Origin: an uncultured Lachnospiraceae bacterium
Lineage (GTDB): Bacteria; Bacillota; Clostridia; Lachnospirales; Lachnospiraceae
DNA: 47,546 bases
Assembly: GCA_947626475.1 (NCBI GenBank)
Contig: CANQSK010000004.1
Coordinates: forward strand, 1-47,546
Reading direction: 5' to 3'
Below are positions 16,264-23,488 of this stretch, one piece after another (within the stretch, counting starts at the first letter, position 1; each line of letters begins with the position of its first letter). A program made the translations under genes and the position numbers. Below the pieces are notes generated by a model. That model was not told the origin of the DNA. It made no database searches and was given only the letters and a program-made list of their open reading frames with translations.

Positions 16264-17109
16264 ATGTTTTCTTTTCTGCTGCACATCAGGGAGATCATCA
16301 ACAAATACAAAACAGACGAAGTGGCCGTTTACGCCTCCCAGGCCTCCTTTTTCATTGTCATTTCCTTCTTTCCGTTTATTATGCTGCTCCTTACGCTCAT
16401 TCAGCTGGTTCCCACTGTGGGCAAATCCGACCTGATGGAGCTTATGGTCACCATTGTCCCGGATATGCTGGACGCGCTGGTCATCGGCATCATTGATGAT
16501 CTGTACACCAAATCGCCGGGCGCTGTAATATCCATGACCGGTATCGTCGCCCTCTGGTCCGCGTCCCGGGGAATGCTGGGCATCGAGCGCGGCCTGAACC
16601 GGGTCTATGAAAGCCCGATCAAGCGAAACTATATCGCCAACCGGCTGATCTGCACCGGCTACACCTTTCTGTTTATTCTGGCCTGCGTCGCCAGCCTGAT
16701 CCTGCTGGTGCTGGGCCACTCCATCGAATCCTTTGTTCTGAAATGGTTTCCCGCCCTGTCGGAGGGAATCACCGGCCATATTCTCGACCTGCGCTCCTAC
16801 ATGGCGACGGCGCTGCTGGTGCTGATCTTCACAGGCTTGTACACCGTAGTTCCGGTGCGCAGGCATTCTCTGAAAAGCCAGATACCCGGCGCGCTGTTTT
16901 CCACTATCGGCTGGATTATTTTTTCCACTTTGTTTTCCATTTATTTTTCTCATTTCAGCAACTTTTCGTACATGTACGGCAGCCTGACCGCCGTAGTCGT
17001 GCTGATGCTGTGGCTCTATATCTGCATCTGCATCCTGTTTGTGGGCGCTGAACTGAACTATTTTCTGGAAAAATACCTTCCGCCCGCAAGAAAAACGCAG
17101 AAAAATTAG
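16264..17109 (+). CDS. YihY/BrkB family inner membrane protein
   Basis: This 281-residue protein has about six membrane spans. The early VAVYASQASFFIVISFFPFIMLLLTLI and the signature WSASRGMLGIERGLNRVY are typical of the YihY/UPF0761 family, once named ribonuclease BN by mistake. The C-terminal FSYMYGSLTAVVVLMLWLYICICILFVGAELNY is also characteristic. AGGAGG lies 9 nt before the ATG. The family function is unsettled; roles in envelope integrity or as a small exporter have been suggested. It lies upstream of the phosphofructokinase gene, which has its own promoter. Confidence 0.92.
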   Translation: MFSFLLHIREIINKYKTDEVAVYASQASFFIVISFFPFIMLLLTLIQLVPTVGKSDLMELMVTIVPDMLDALVIGIIDDLYTKSPGAVISMTGIVALWSASRGMLGIERGLNRVYESPIKRNYIANRLICTGYTFLFILACVASLILLVLGHSIESFVLKWFPALSEGITGHILDLRSYMATALLVLIFTGLYTVVPVRRHSLKSQIPGALFSTIGWIIFSTLFSIYFSHFSNFSYMYGSLTAVVVLMLWLYICICILFVGAELNYFLEKYLPPARKTQKN

Positions 17110-17118
17110 TATTTTCTC

Positions 17119-17147
17119 TGGATTTTCCCCATGGCTTATGTTATAAT
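17119..17147 (+). promoter_or_regulatory. extended -10 promoter for the phosphofructokinase gene
   Basis: TATAAT at 17142-17147 is preceded by TG one base upstream (TGTTATAAT), an extended -10. The -35 at 17119-17124, TGGATT, is weak at 17-nt spacing. It lies about 56 nt before the start codon, after the BrkB-like stop. Confidence 0.6.
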
Positions 17148-17202
17148 CGGCGGTAATGCAGTGCCCGTACAATATATTTTATTTAAAATGGAGGAATTTA
17201 CT

Positions 17203-18441
17203 ATGCATGGTAATGTAATCGTTGGACAGTCCGGCGGCCCCACCGCCGTCATCAATTCCAGTCTGGCAGGCGTTTTCCGTACTGCCATTGACCGCGGCGC
17301 CAAGACCGTTTACGGCATGCGCAACGGCATCCAGGGACTTATGGATGAGAAATATGTTGACCTGTCCGACTACATCAAGAACGAACTGGACATCGAGATT
17401 CTGAAGAGAACTCCGTCCGCTTTCCTCGGCACCTGCCGCTACAAACTGCCGGCGATCCACGAGGACCAGGAAATTTATAAGAAGATCTTTGAGATTCTGA
17501 ATAAACTGGACATCGAATGCTTCATCTACATCGGAGGCAACGATTCCATGGACACCATCAAGAAACTGTCCGACTACGCGATGCTGACCGGCCAGACCCA
17601 GAAATTCGTGGGCGTTCCCAAGACCATTGACAACGACCTGGCCCTCACCGACCACACGCCCGGCTACGGCAGCGCCGCCAAGTATATCGCTACCTCCACC
17701 AAGGAGATCATCCGCGACGGCAACGGCTTCTCTTACAAGAAGGAGCAGGTTACCATTATCGAGATCATGGGCCGCAACGCAGGCTGGCTGACCGGCGCCG
17801 CCGCTCTGGCCAAGGGCGAGGACTGCGAGGGCGTAGACCTGATCTATCTTCCTGAGGTTCCCTTCGACATTGACAAGTTCCTGGAGAAGGTGAAATCCCT
17901 GCTGGAAAAGAAGTCCACTGTGTTCGTGGCTATCTCCGAGGGAATCAAGCTGAAGGACGGCACTTACGTAAGCGAGGCCGGCGGCGGCTCTGATTATGTG
18001 GACGCTTTCGGCCATAAGCAGCTGACCGGTTCCGCCACCTATCTGTCCAACCTGGTAGCCCACACTTTCGGCTGCAAGACACGTGCCGTGGAGTTCAGCA
18101 CCCTGCAGAGAAGCGCTTCCCACCTGGCTTCCCGCACCGACATCAACGAGGCGTTCATGGTCGGCGGCGCAGCTGTGAAAGCGGCTGACGAGGGCGACAC
18201 CGGCATGATGGTTGTCATCGACCGTGTCTCCAACGATCCGTATCAGTCTGCTACCGGCGTGTATGACGTACACAGGATCGCCAATGATGAGAAGCTGGTT
18301 CCCAGAAACTGGATCAATAAGGACGGTACCTATGTGACCGATGACTTCATCGATTACGTACGTCCCCTGATTCAGGGCGACTACCCCAGCGTTATGGTTA
18401 ACGGTCTTCCCAGACATCTGTATCTGAAGGAAGAGAAATAA
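17203..18441 (+). CDS. pfp: 6-phosphofructokinase, diphosphate-type (PFP-like)
   Basis: This 412-residue protein converts fructose 6-phosphate to fructose 1,6-bisphosphate. NVIVGQSGGPTAVINSSL is the N-terminal nucleotide loop. PKTIDNDL at 139-146 contains the catalytic base Asp143; Lys140 in place of the Gly of ATP-PFKs and the GGND at 111-114 (ATP enzymes have GGDG) point to a pyrophosphate donor. MGRNAGWLTGAAAL is the sugar-binding motif. The true start is ATG 17203, with GGAGG 8 nt upstream; an in-frame extension of 24 codons has no ribosome site. Codon use is strongly biased to C-ending codons, as in a highly expressed gene. The donor assignment is inference from these residues. Confidence 0.92.
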   Translation: MHGNVIVGQSGGPTAVINSSLAGVFRTAIDRGAKTVYGMRNGIQGLMDEKYVDLSDYIKNELDIEILKRTPSAFLGTCRYKLPAIHEDQEIYKKIFEILNKLDIECFIYIGGNDSMDTIKKLSDYAMLTGQTQKFVGVPKTIDNDLALTDHTPGYGSAAKYIATSTKEIIRDGNGFSYKKEQVTIIEIMGRNAGWLTGAAALAKGEDCEGVDLIYLPEVPFDIDKFLEKVKSLLEKKSTVFVAISEGIKLKDGTYVSEAGGGSDYVDAFGHKQLTGSATYLSNLVAHTFGCKTRAVEFSTLQRSASHLASRTDINEAFMVGGAAVKAADEGDTGMMVVIDRVSNDPYQSATGVYDVHRIANDEKLVPRNWINKDGTYVTDDFIDYVRPLIQGDYPSVMVNGLPRHLYLKEEK

Positions 18442-18459
18442 TTTTTCCTTGATCTTTAA

Positions 18460-18505
18460 GAGGGCGTCCTAAAAGCCAAAATGACTTGAAGGACGCCCTC
18501 TTTTT
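18460..18505 (+). terminator. terminator after the phosphofructokinase gene
   Basis: A perfect 11-bp stem GAGGGCGTCCT / AGGACGCCCTC encloses a 19-nt loop and is followed by TTTTT. It lies 18 nt after the stop and separates this gene from the convergent carboxypeptidase gene. Confidence 0.92.
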
Positions 18506-18520
18506 CCTTACCGTTTAAAA

Positions 18521-20020
18521 TCAGCCGCTGATCTCATAAATTTTTTTGTATTTTTCGATCAGATAGTCCACGTAATACTGTGGATTAAAATCCTCTCCCG
18601 TTATATCTTTCAGAATCTGACGGCTGCTTTTCAGCTTGCCGTATTTGTGAATATTCTCTCTCAGATACTCTGTGATTGCGGCGATATTTCCCTGACGAAG
18701 CAGTCCGTCAAAATCCATCTGCCCTTTCATATGATGATAAATCTGCGCTCCGAAGGCGTTGCCCAACGCATAGGACGGGAAATATCCGAAGGATCCCTGG
18801 CTCCAGTGAATGTCCTGAAGAACACCCTCTGACACATTCTCAGGGCGAACGCCCAGATACTCCTCATACTTGTCCGCCCAGACCTGTGGAAGCTCCTCAA
18901 CAGGCAGATTGTCCTCTACCAGCATTTTCTCAATCTCATACCGGATCAGAATATGAATGCTGTAGGTCAATTCATCAGCCTGAGTCCGGATCAGTCCCGG
19001 ACGGACCTTGTTGACGGCGTCCACAAACTGGTTTACGGTCACCTGCCCCAGCTCCTGAGGGAATATCTCCTGCAGTTTTCCGTAAACAGGCTCCCAGAAT
19101 GCCAGGCTCCGGCCGATGATATTTTCATAAAATCTGGACTGGGATTCGTGCATACCCATGGAGGCCCCCTGACCGGCCAGGGTCTGGGTCAGCTCATCGG
19201 GAATCCCCAATTCATAGAGGCTGTGCCCGCACTCGTGTATGACCGAAAAAAGAGAATCGTCCACATGTTCGCTGTAGGCCGTGGTGACCCGCACGTCATG
19301 ATTGTGCAGGCTGGTGGTAAATGGGTGTACGCTCTCTCCCAGGACTCCCCTGGAAAAATCAAATCCCACATACTCCGCCAGGTATCTGACGGCCTCCTCT
19401 TGCTTCCCGGGATCGTAGTTTCCCGTCAGAAAGCTGTCGTCAATTTCCCTGCCCCTTTCCGTCAGCTGTTTCAGAAAGGGGATCAGCTCCTTTTTCAGGA
19501 TTCCGAAGAACCGGTCCAGACTCTCCGTGTCGAAACCCTTTTCGTAGGTATTCAGCATCACGTCATAGAGCTTTTGCCCTTCCTTCGCCTGATAGGAAGC
19601 GAATTTCTTCTGATAATCCAGAACCTTTTTCAGCGTAGGGGCAAAGTGGTCAAAATCCTGTTCCTTCTTCGCCTCCGCCCAGATTCCGGCTGATTCCGCC
19701 GTAAGCTCCGCGAAAGCCCTGTATTCCTCAGGCGGAATGCAGATCAGGCGGTTTGTCTCCTCAGAAAGCTCTCTCAGGACAGTCTCTTCCACCTCTGACA
19801 GACGGCCCTCTTTTGCGGCCTTTTCCGCCAGTTCCTGCACTTTGCCGTCGGTCACAATCCGAAAATAATCCTCGGACAGGATTCCGACGATTTTGGCTGT
19901 GTAGGGAGCCGCCTCCCTTGGAGCCAGAGTTTCCGTATCCCATTCAAACAGCGTCAGCGCCGTCTGCAGCGCCGTCATTTTCTCCAAATAAGGCTTCAGA
20001 TCTTCCCAGGCCTTTCCCAT
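18521..20020 (-). CDS. M32 family metallocarboxypeptidase
   Basis: This 499-residue cytosolic zinc enzyme matches carboxypeptidase Taq (M32), which removes C-terminal residues from peptides. The zinc motif HECGH is at 262-266, with the third ligand Glu292 in GMHESQSRFYEN. VHPFTTSLHNHDVRVTT matches the conserved HPF and DVR(I/V)TT motifs of the family. ATG 20020 follows AAAGGAG at 7-nt spacing; the frame is open 20 codons further, but that part overlaps the hairpin region. It lies after the Nudix gene, separated by a hairpin that may stop most transcripts. Role in peptide turnover is inferred from the family. Confidence 0.94.
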   Translation of the reverse strand: MGKAWEDLKPYLEKMTALQTALTLFEWDTETLAPREAAPYTAKIVGILSEDYFRIVTDGKVQELAEKAAKEGRLSEVEETVLRELSEETNRLICIPPEEYRAFAELTAESAGIWAEAKKEQDFDHFAPTLKKVLDYQKKFASYQAKEGQKLYDVMLNTYEKGFDTESLDRFFGILKKELIPFLKQLTERGREIDDSFLTGNYDPGKQEEAVRYLAEYVGFDFSRGVLGESVHPFTTSLHNHDVRVTTAYSEHVDDSLFSVIHECGHSLYELGIPDELTQTLAGQGASMGMHESQSRFYENIIGRSLAFWEPVYGKLQEIFPQELGQVTVNQFVDAVNKVRPGLIRTQADELTYSIHILIRYEIEKMLVEDNLPVEELPQVWADKYEEYLGVRPENVSEGVLQDIHWSQGSFGYFPSYALGNAFGAQIYHHMKGQMDFDGLLRQGNIAAITEYLRENIHKYGKLKSSRQILKDITGEDFNPQYYVDYLIEKYKKIYEISG

Positions 20021-20064
20021 CTCTTCTCTCCTTTTGCTCAATTTCAGTTCCACTGCAAAGCAAA

Positions 20065-20088
20065 GGACACTTTCCTTCAAAAGTGTCC
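20065..20088 (-). terminator. hairpin between Nudix and carboxypeptidase genes
   Basis: The minus strand forms GGACACTTT / AAAGTGTCC with a 6-nt loop, then TTTGCTTTG. The 9-bp stem is perfect but the T-run is broken, so it is likely a leaky terminator after the Nudix gene. Confidence 0.65.
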
Positions 20089-20102
20089 TCCCTGCGCGCT
20101 CA

Positions 20103-20555
20103 TTAGAAGTATTTCTTGGAACCCCACAGATTATTCTTCTTCAGCTCCAGATATTCGCTGTAAGCTTTTTCCAGTATCTGCTTCTCGTTGGAAAATTTCA
20201 GCAGATGGTAGGCCTCGTAGAATTTGTAATACCCGGAGTCCATGAAATATTCTTCACGTTGTGGTTTGCTGTAGTAGCTGTCGGCCATCATCAGATACCA
20301 GTGTACGTCCTTCTCCACCATATCCTGGGGAGTGCTGAAGGAATACTGGCTCTTTCCGATATACTTGATAATGGAAGCGCTGGCCCCTGTCTCTTCCTTC
20401 ACCTCACGAAGCGCCGTCTCCTTGTAATCCTCGCCTGCTTCTACAGTTCCTTTCGGCAAAACCCAACCCTCGTATTTGTTTTTATAGTTCTTATACAAAA
20501 CAAGAATCTTACCTCGAAAAATCACCACACCGCCACAGCTCGTTGCCTCTATCAT
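20103..20555 (-). CDS. NUDIX hydrolase
   Basis: This 150-residue protein carries a full Nudix box at 36-58: Gly36, Glu42, then REVKEETGA (50-58), fitting GX5EX7REUXEEXGU. Nudix enzymes split nucleoside diphosphates linked to another moiety. The N-terminal SCGGVVIFRGKILVLY and WVLPKGTVEAGE resemble diadenosine-polyphosphate or mRNA-cap-type hydrolases, but the substrate cannot be fixed. The leader has a perfect 8-bp stem-loop just before the AGGAGGG ribosome site, an unusual arrangement. Its promoter lies immediately after the stop of the transpeptidase gene. Confidence 0.92.
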   Translation of the reverse strand: MIEATSCGGVVIFRGKILVLYKNYKNKYEGWVLPKGTVEAGEDYKETALREVKEETGASASIIKYIGKSQYSFSTPQDMVEKDVHWYLMMADSYYSKPQREEYFMDSGYYKFYEAYHLLKFSNEKQILEKAYSEYLELKKNNLWGSKKYF

Positions 20556-20572
20556 TGCAATCCCTCCTGGTT

Positions 20573-20596
20573 CGGTCTGACAGAGCCTTCAGACCG
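20573..20596 (-). other. stem-loop directly upstream of the Nudix ribosome site
   Basis: CGGTCTGA pairs with TCAGACCG around an 8-nt loop. The stem ends about 5 nt before the AGGAGGG sequence. It lacks a T-run, so it is not a terminator. It may stabilise the mRNA 5' end or affect ribosome access. Confidence 0.6.
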
Positions 20597-20618
20597 CTGG
20601 TGTGCTAGAACTGAGGTT

Positions 20619-20647
20619 AGTATACCGCATATTTTCCTCTTATGCAA
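20619..20647 (-). promoter_or_regulatory. promoter for the Nudix gene
   Basis: Minus strand: TTGCAT (20647-20642), 17 nt, TATACT (20624-20619). The -35 starts 2 nt after the transpeptidase stop codon. It gives a leader of about 57 nt containing the stem-loop. Confidence 0.7.
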
Positions 20648-20648
20648 G

Positions 20649-22109
20649 TTATCTGGCAAAATAAATATCAAAGATATTTCTGGCAATGGGGGCCGCCGCC
20701 GCGCCTCCGGAGCCGCCCTCCTCCACAAGGACCGTCACCGCCAGCTTCGGATCTTCCGCCGGGGCGAACCCGGTAAACCAGGCATGGGTTTCCCTTCCCG
20801 TCTCAAACTCCGCCGACCCGGTCTTTCCCGCAGCCGTGTAGGCGTCGGTCCGCAGCGCCGAGCCGGTGCCGGTCTCTACCACCTGTCTCATCAGCTCCGC
20901 AAGAAACGAGGCTTCTTCCGCCGACATCAGATTTCCGCCGGAAACAGGCATGAACTTTCGTATGGAATCGCCGCCCACATTCTCCACGTGGTCGATAAAA
21001 TAGGGATTCATCAGGGTTCCGCCGTTGGCGATGGCCGCCGTGATCAGAGCCGCGTGCATGGGCGTCGTCTGGGTCCGCCCCTGGCCGATGGAGGTCTGAA
21101 GAATCTCCCACAGATCCGCCCCAGGCTCCATCTCATAGGTACTCGGACTGTAAGCGATGGAAAGAGGCAGCTCCTGATCAAACAGAAGCTCCCGGGCCGT
21201 GGCCCTCAGGCGGCCCAGGTCCAGCGTCTTTCCCAGGCTGGCAAAGGCGCCGTTGCAGGAATTGGCGTAGGCCTCGGCCAGGGTCTGGCTGCCGTGGGCG
21301 TTTCCGTGGTAACAGCGAATCGAATACTCTCCATCCTCGTAGACTCCGTCGCAGTCGAAACGAAAATCCTGCCAGGTGCCCGGATTCTCGCGGACATATT
21401 CCAGAGCGGTCACAGTCTTGAAAATCGATCCAGGCGGATACAGGCCCTGGGTCGCGCGGTTCAGAAGCTGAGCCGACGTATTGTCGGGCGACGTCAGAGA
21501 ATCCCACTCCTGCGCCAGATGATTGGGGTCAAAACCAGGCTTGGAAACCATGACCAGCACCTTGCCTGTGTCCGGTTCCATGGCGATCACCGCTCCCCTC
21601 CGGTCCCCCAAAGCGTCTGAGGCCGCCTTCTGCAGTTCCAGGTCCAGTGTCGTGACAACGCTGTCGCCGGGATTCTTCTGACCGGACAGCTGGCGGAACG
21701 CCTGCTCGATCAGATTGATGTGGGAGGTCAGCAGATAGAAATGAGCCAGGTCCTCCAGGCCGGTCTTGCCCATGGTGGAGTAACCCACAACGCCGGAAAA
21801 CAGAGAGCCGTACGGGTAATTTCTCGTCTCGTTCCCTTCCTCGTCCACCAGGGTTTCCGCAAGCACCGTTCCGTCGCTGCTCAGGATCTTTCCACGGACC
21901 ACCCGCTCCGCGAAGCTGTCCAGTCTGGCGTTGTAGCTGTTGTTGATCACATCCTCGCGCCGGACGGCCAGGAACCAGCCCTCGTAAAAGATCAGGGCCG
22001 CGAAGGCGAACACCGCCAGATAAGTTAGCTGCATCATGCCGCGGTTGGACTGTTCCGGCTGCTCGGTCTTTGTTTTCTTTTTTCCGATTATTTCCCTAAA
22101 CTTTTTCAT
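20649..22109 (-). CDS. penicillin-binding transpeptidase (FtsI/PbpA-type, class B)
   Basis: This 486-residue protein has one N-terminal membrane anchor (TYLAVFAFAALIFYEGWFLAV) and an extracellular transpeptidase domain that crosslinks peptidoglycan. The active-site motifs are SIFK (Ser228 nucleophile, Lys231), SCN (284-286) and KTG (429-431). It is short compared with PBP2 or PBP3, lacking a large pedestal domain, and resembles the PbpA type. Its start follows the FtsW/RodA gene by 9 nt. The pair likely forms a glycosyltransferase-transpeptidase unit of the SEDS-bPBP kind. Whether it serves division, elongation or sporulation cannot be told from sequence. Confidence 0.93.
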   Translation of the reverse strand: MKKFREIIGKKKTKTEQPEQSNRGMMQLTYLAVFAFAALIFYEGWFLAVRREDVINNSYNARLDSFAERVVRGKILSSDGTVLAETLVDEEGNETRNYPYGSLFSGVVGYSTMGKTGLEDLAHFYLLTSHINLIEQAFRQLSGQKNPGDSVVTTLDLELQKAASDALGDRRGAVIAMEPDTGKVLVMVSKPGFDPNHLAQEWDSLTSPDNTSAQLLNRATQGLYPPGSIFKTVTALEYVRENPGTWQDFRFDCDGVYEDGEYSIRCYHGNAHGSQTLAEAYANSCNGAFASLGKTLDLGRLRATARELLFDQELPLSIAYSPSTYEMEPGADLWEILQTSIGQGRTQTTPMHAALITAAIANGGTLMNPYFIDHVENVGGDSIRKFMPVSGGNLMSAEEASFLAELMRQVVETGTGSALRTDAYTAAGKTGSAEFETGRETHAWFTGFAPAEDPKLAVTVLVEEGGSGGAAAAPIARNIFDIYFAR

Positions 22110-22118
22110 GCCGCGCCC

Positions 22119-23480
22119 TCATCTGTCCTTCCGGCTGCTTTTCTCCCCGGCCGGATGGGATTCCATTTCCGCCAGATCCGCCGCTTCCTCCTGACGGATC
22201 ACAATATACAGCCCCTGTATGACCTGAAACAGGATAAAAGTACTGAAAAGCGAACTGCCGCCGTAGCTGACCAGAGGAAGCGTAACGCCGGTAGAAGGAA
22301 TGAATTTGGTCACGCCGCCCACCGTCAGAAACACCTGAACCAGGTACATGACGCCCAGCCCGAAAGCGATCAGCTTATAGAACATCACCAGCATCTGACC
22401 GGCGATCATCACAAACTGGAGAAAGCATCCCAGGCAGATTAGAATAAGGCACAGGGCGAACAGGGCCCCCATTTCCTCCGAAACTGCCGCGAAGATAAAA
22501 TCCTTCTCCACCACCGGGATCTTTTTGGGCATTCCCTCATACAATCCCAGGAACCAGCTGCCTGTGCCGATGGCAAACAGAGACTGGGTAATCTGGTAGC
22601 CGGTATCATCAATATCCGCCCAGGGATTCCTCCAGGCGAAAACTCTCTGCCGCACATGGGCAAACAGCCGGTAAGCCAGCACAGCAGCCCCGCAGCCGCT
22701 GAGAAGCCCTACCCCGCACAGTTTCCAGTCCGAGGTAGCCACATAAAGCATGGCAAGATAGGTGACAAAGAAGATCAGCGCGCTTCCCAGATCCCTGGAA
22801 AGAACCAGGATCAGCACATGAAGGGCCGCCATGACCGTAGTCAGGGCCACCTGCCTTCTGCTGACAGACCGGTTGAACATGGTCGCCACGAAAAACACAA
22901 ACAGGATCTTGACAAACTCCGACGGCTGAAGGGATATGCCGTGAATGGTCAGAGACAGCTGGGCTCCGAAGCTGGTGTTTCCCGCCAGACATACCGCCGC
23001 CAGAAGGACTACTCCGGCGATTCCGTAGATCCACGGAATCCGCTCCAGAAGCAGCACCTTGTCAATGATCAGCGGAATGATCCAGGTAACAGCCGCAGCC
23101 ATGACAACGATCACAAACTGACGCACCGCCTTCTCAAAATCCAGCCTCGTTAGCATGATGAATCCCACGCACAGAAGCATGCACATATTGTTTAGCAGGA
23201 TTCTGGACACATACCGGTAAAACAGCCGTGACAGAAAAATATAGCACACGAAAAAGACCACCTGTGCCCCATAGAACAGGGCGACGGCCCCGTCCTGAGT
23301 GTGGACCAGCAGCACAGTATAGGCCAGAAGGTGCAGCACAAACATATACCGCACCTGCCGTCCGCAGATATCCGCCTGTTCTTCCTCGTCCACTCCAAAA
23401 TACCGGAAATTCAGATACGTGTACATGCCCATGAAAAACAGCATCAGGTATCTGGCTCCGTCCAAAAACATTTTCAGCAC
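22119..23480 (-). CDS. SEDS family peptidoglycan polymerase (FtsW/RodA/SpoVE)
   Basis: This 453-residue protein has about ten or more membrane spans and the SEDS signatures LQPSEFVKILFVFF, SRDLGSALIFF, GYQITQSLFAIGTG, KDFIFAAVSEEMG and FIPSTGVTLPLVSYGGSS. SEDS proteins polymerise glycan strands from lipid II with a partner class B PBP, here the next gene. The start is probably GTG 23480 with GTAGGTGAT upstream, 8 nt after the U32 gene; an ATG three codons later is possible. The N-terminal 80 residues include extra spans compared with minimal RodA. Assignment as FtsW, RodA or SpoVE is open. Confidence 0.92.
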   Translation of the reverse strand: MLKMFLDGARYLMLFFMGMYTYLNFRYFGVDEEEQADICGRQVRYMFVLHLLAYTVLLVHTQDGAVALFYGAQVVFFVCYIFLSRLFYRYVSRILLNNMCMLLCVGFIMLTRLDFEKAVRQFVIVVMAAAVTWIIPLIIDKVLLLERIPWIYGIAGVVLLAAVCLAGNTSFGAQLSLTIHGISLQPSEFVKILFVFFVATMFNRSVSRRQVALTTVMAALHVLILVLSRDLGSALIFFVTYLAMLYVATSDWKLCGVGLLSGCGAAVLAYRLFAHVRQRVFAWRNPWADIDDTGYQITQSLFAIGTGSWFLGLYEGMPKKIPVVEKDFIFAAVSEEMGALFALCLILICLGCFLQFVMIAGQMLVMFYKLIAFGLGVMYLVQVFLTVGGVTKFIPSTGVTLPLVSYGGSSLFSTFILFQVIQGLYIVIRQEEAADLAEMESHPAGEKSSRKDR

Positions 23481-23488
23481 ATGATCAC

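Noticed and set aside
17179-18417. 412-codon minus-strand open frame opposite the phosphofructokinase gene
   Set aside because: It mirrors the strong codon bias of that gene, which removes stops from the opposite strand. No motif is visible.
20034-21620. 528-codon plus-strand frame across the Nudix and transpeptidase genes
   Set aside because: It spans two real genes and their terminator and promoter region on the other strand. Its composition is shadow-like.
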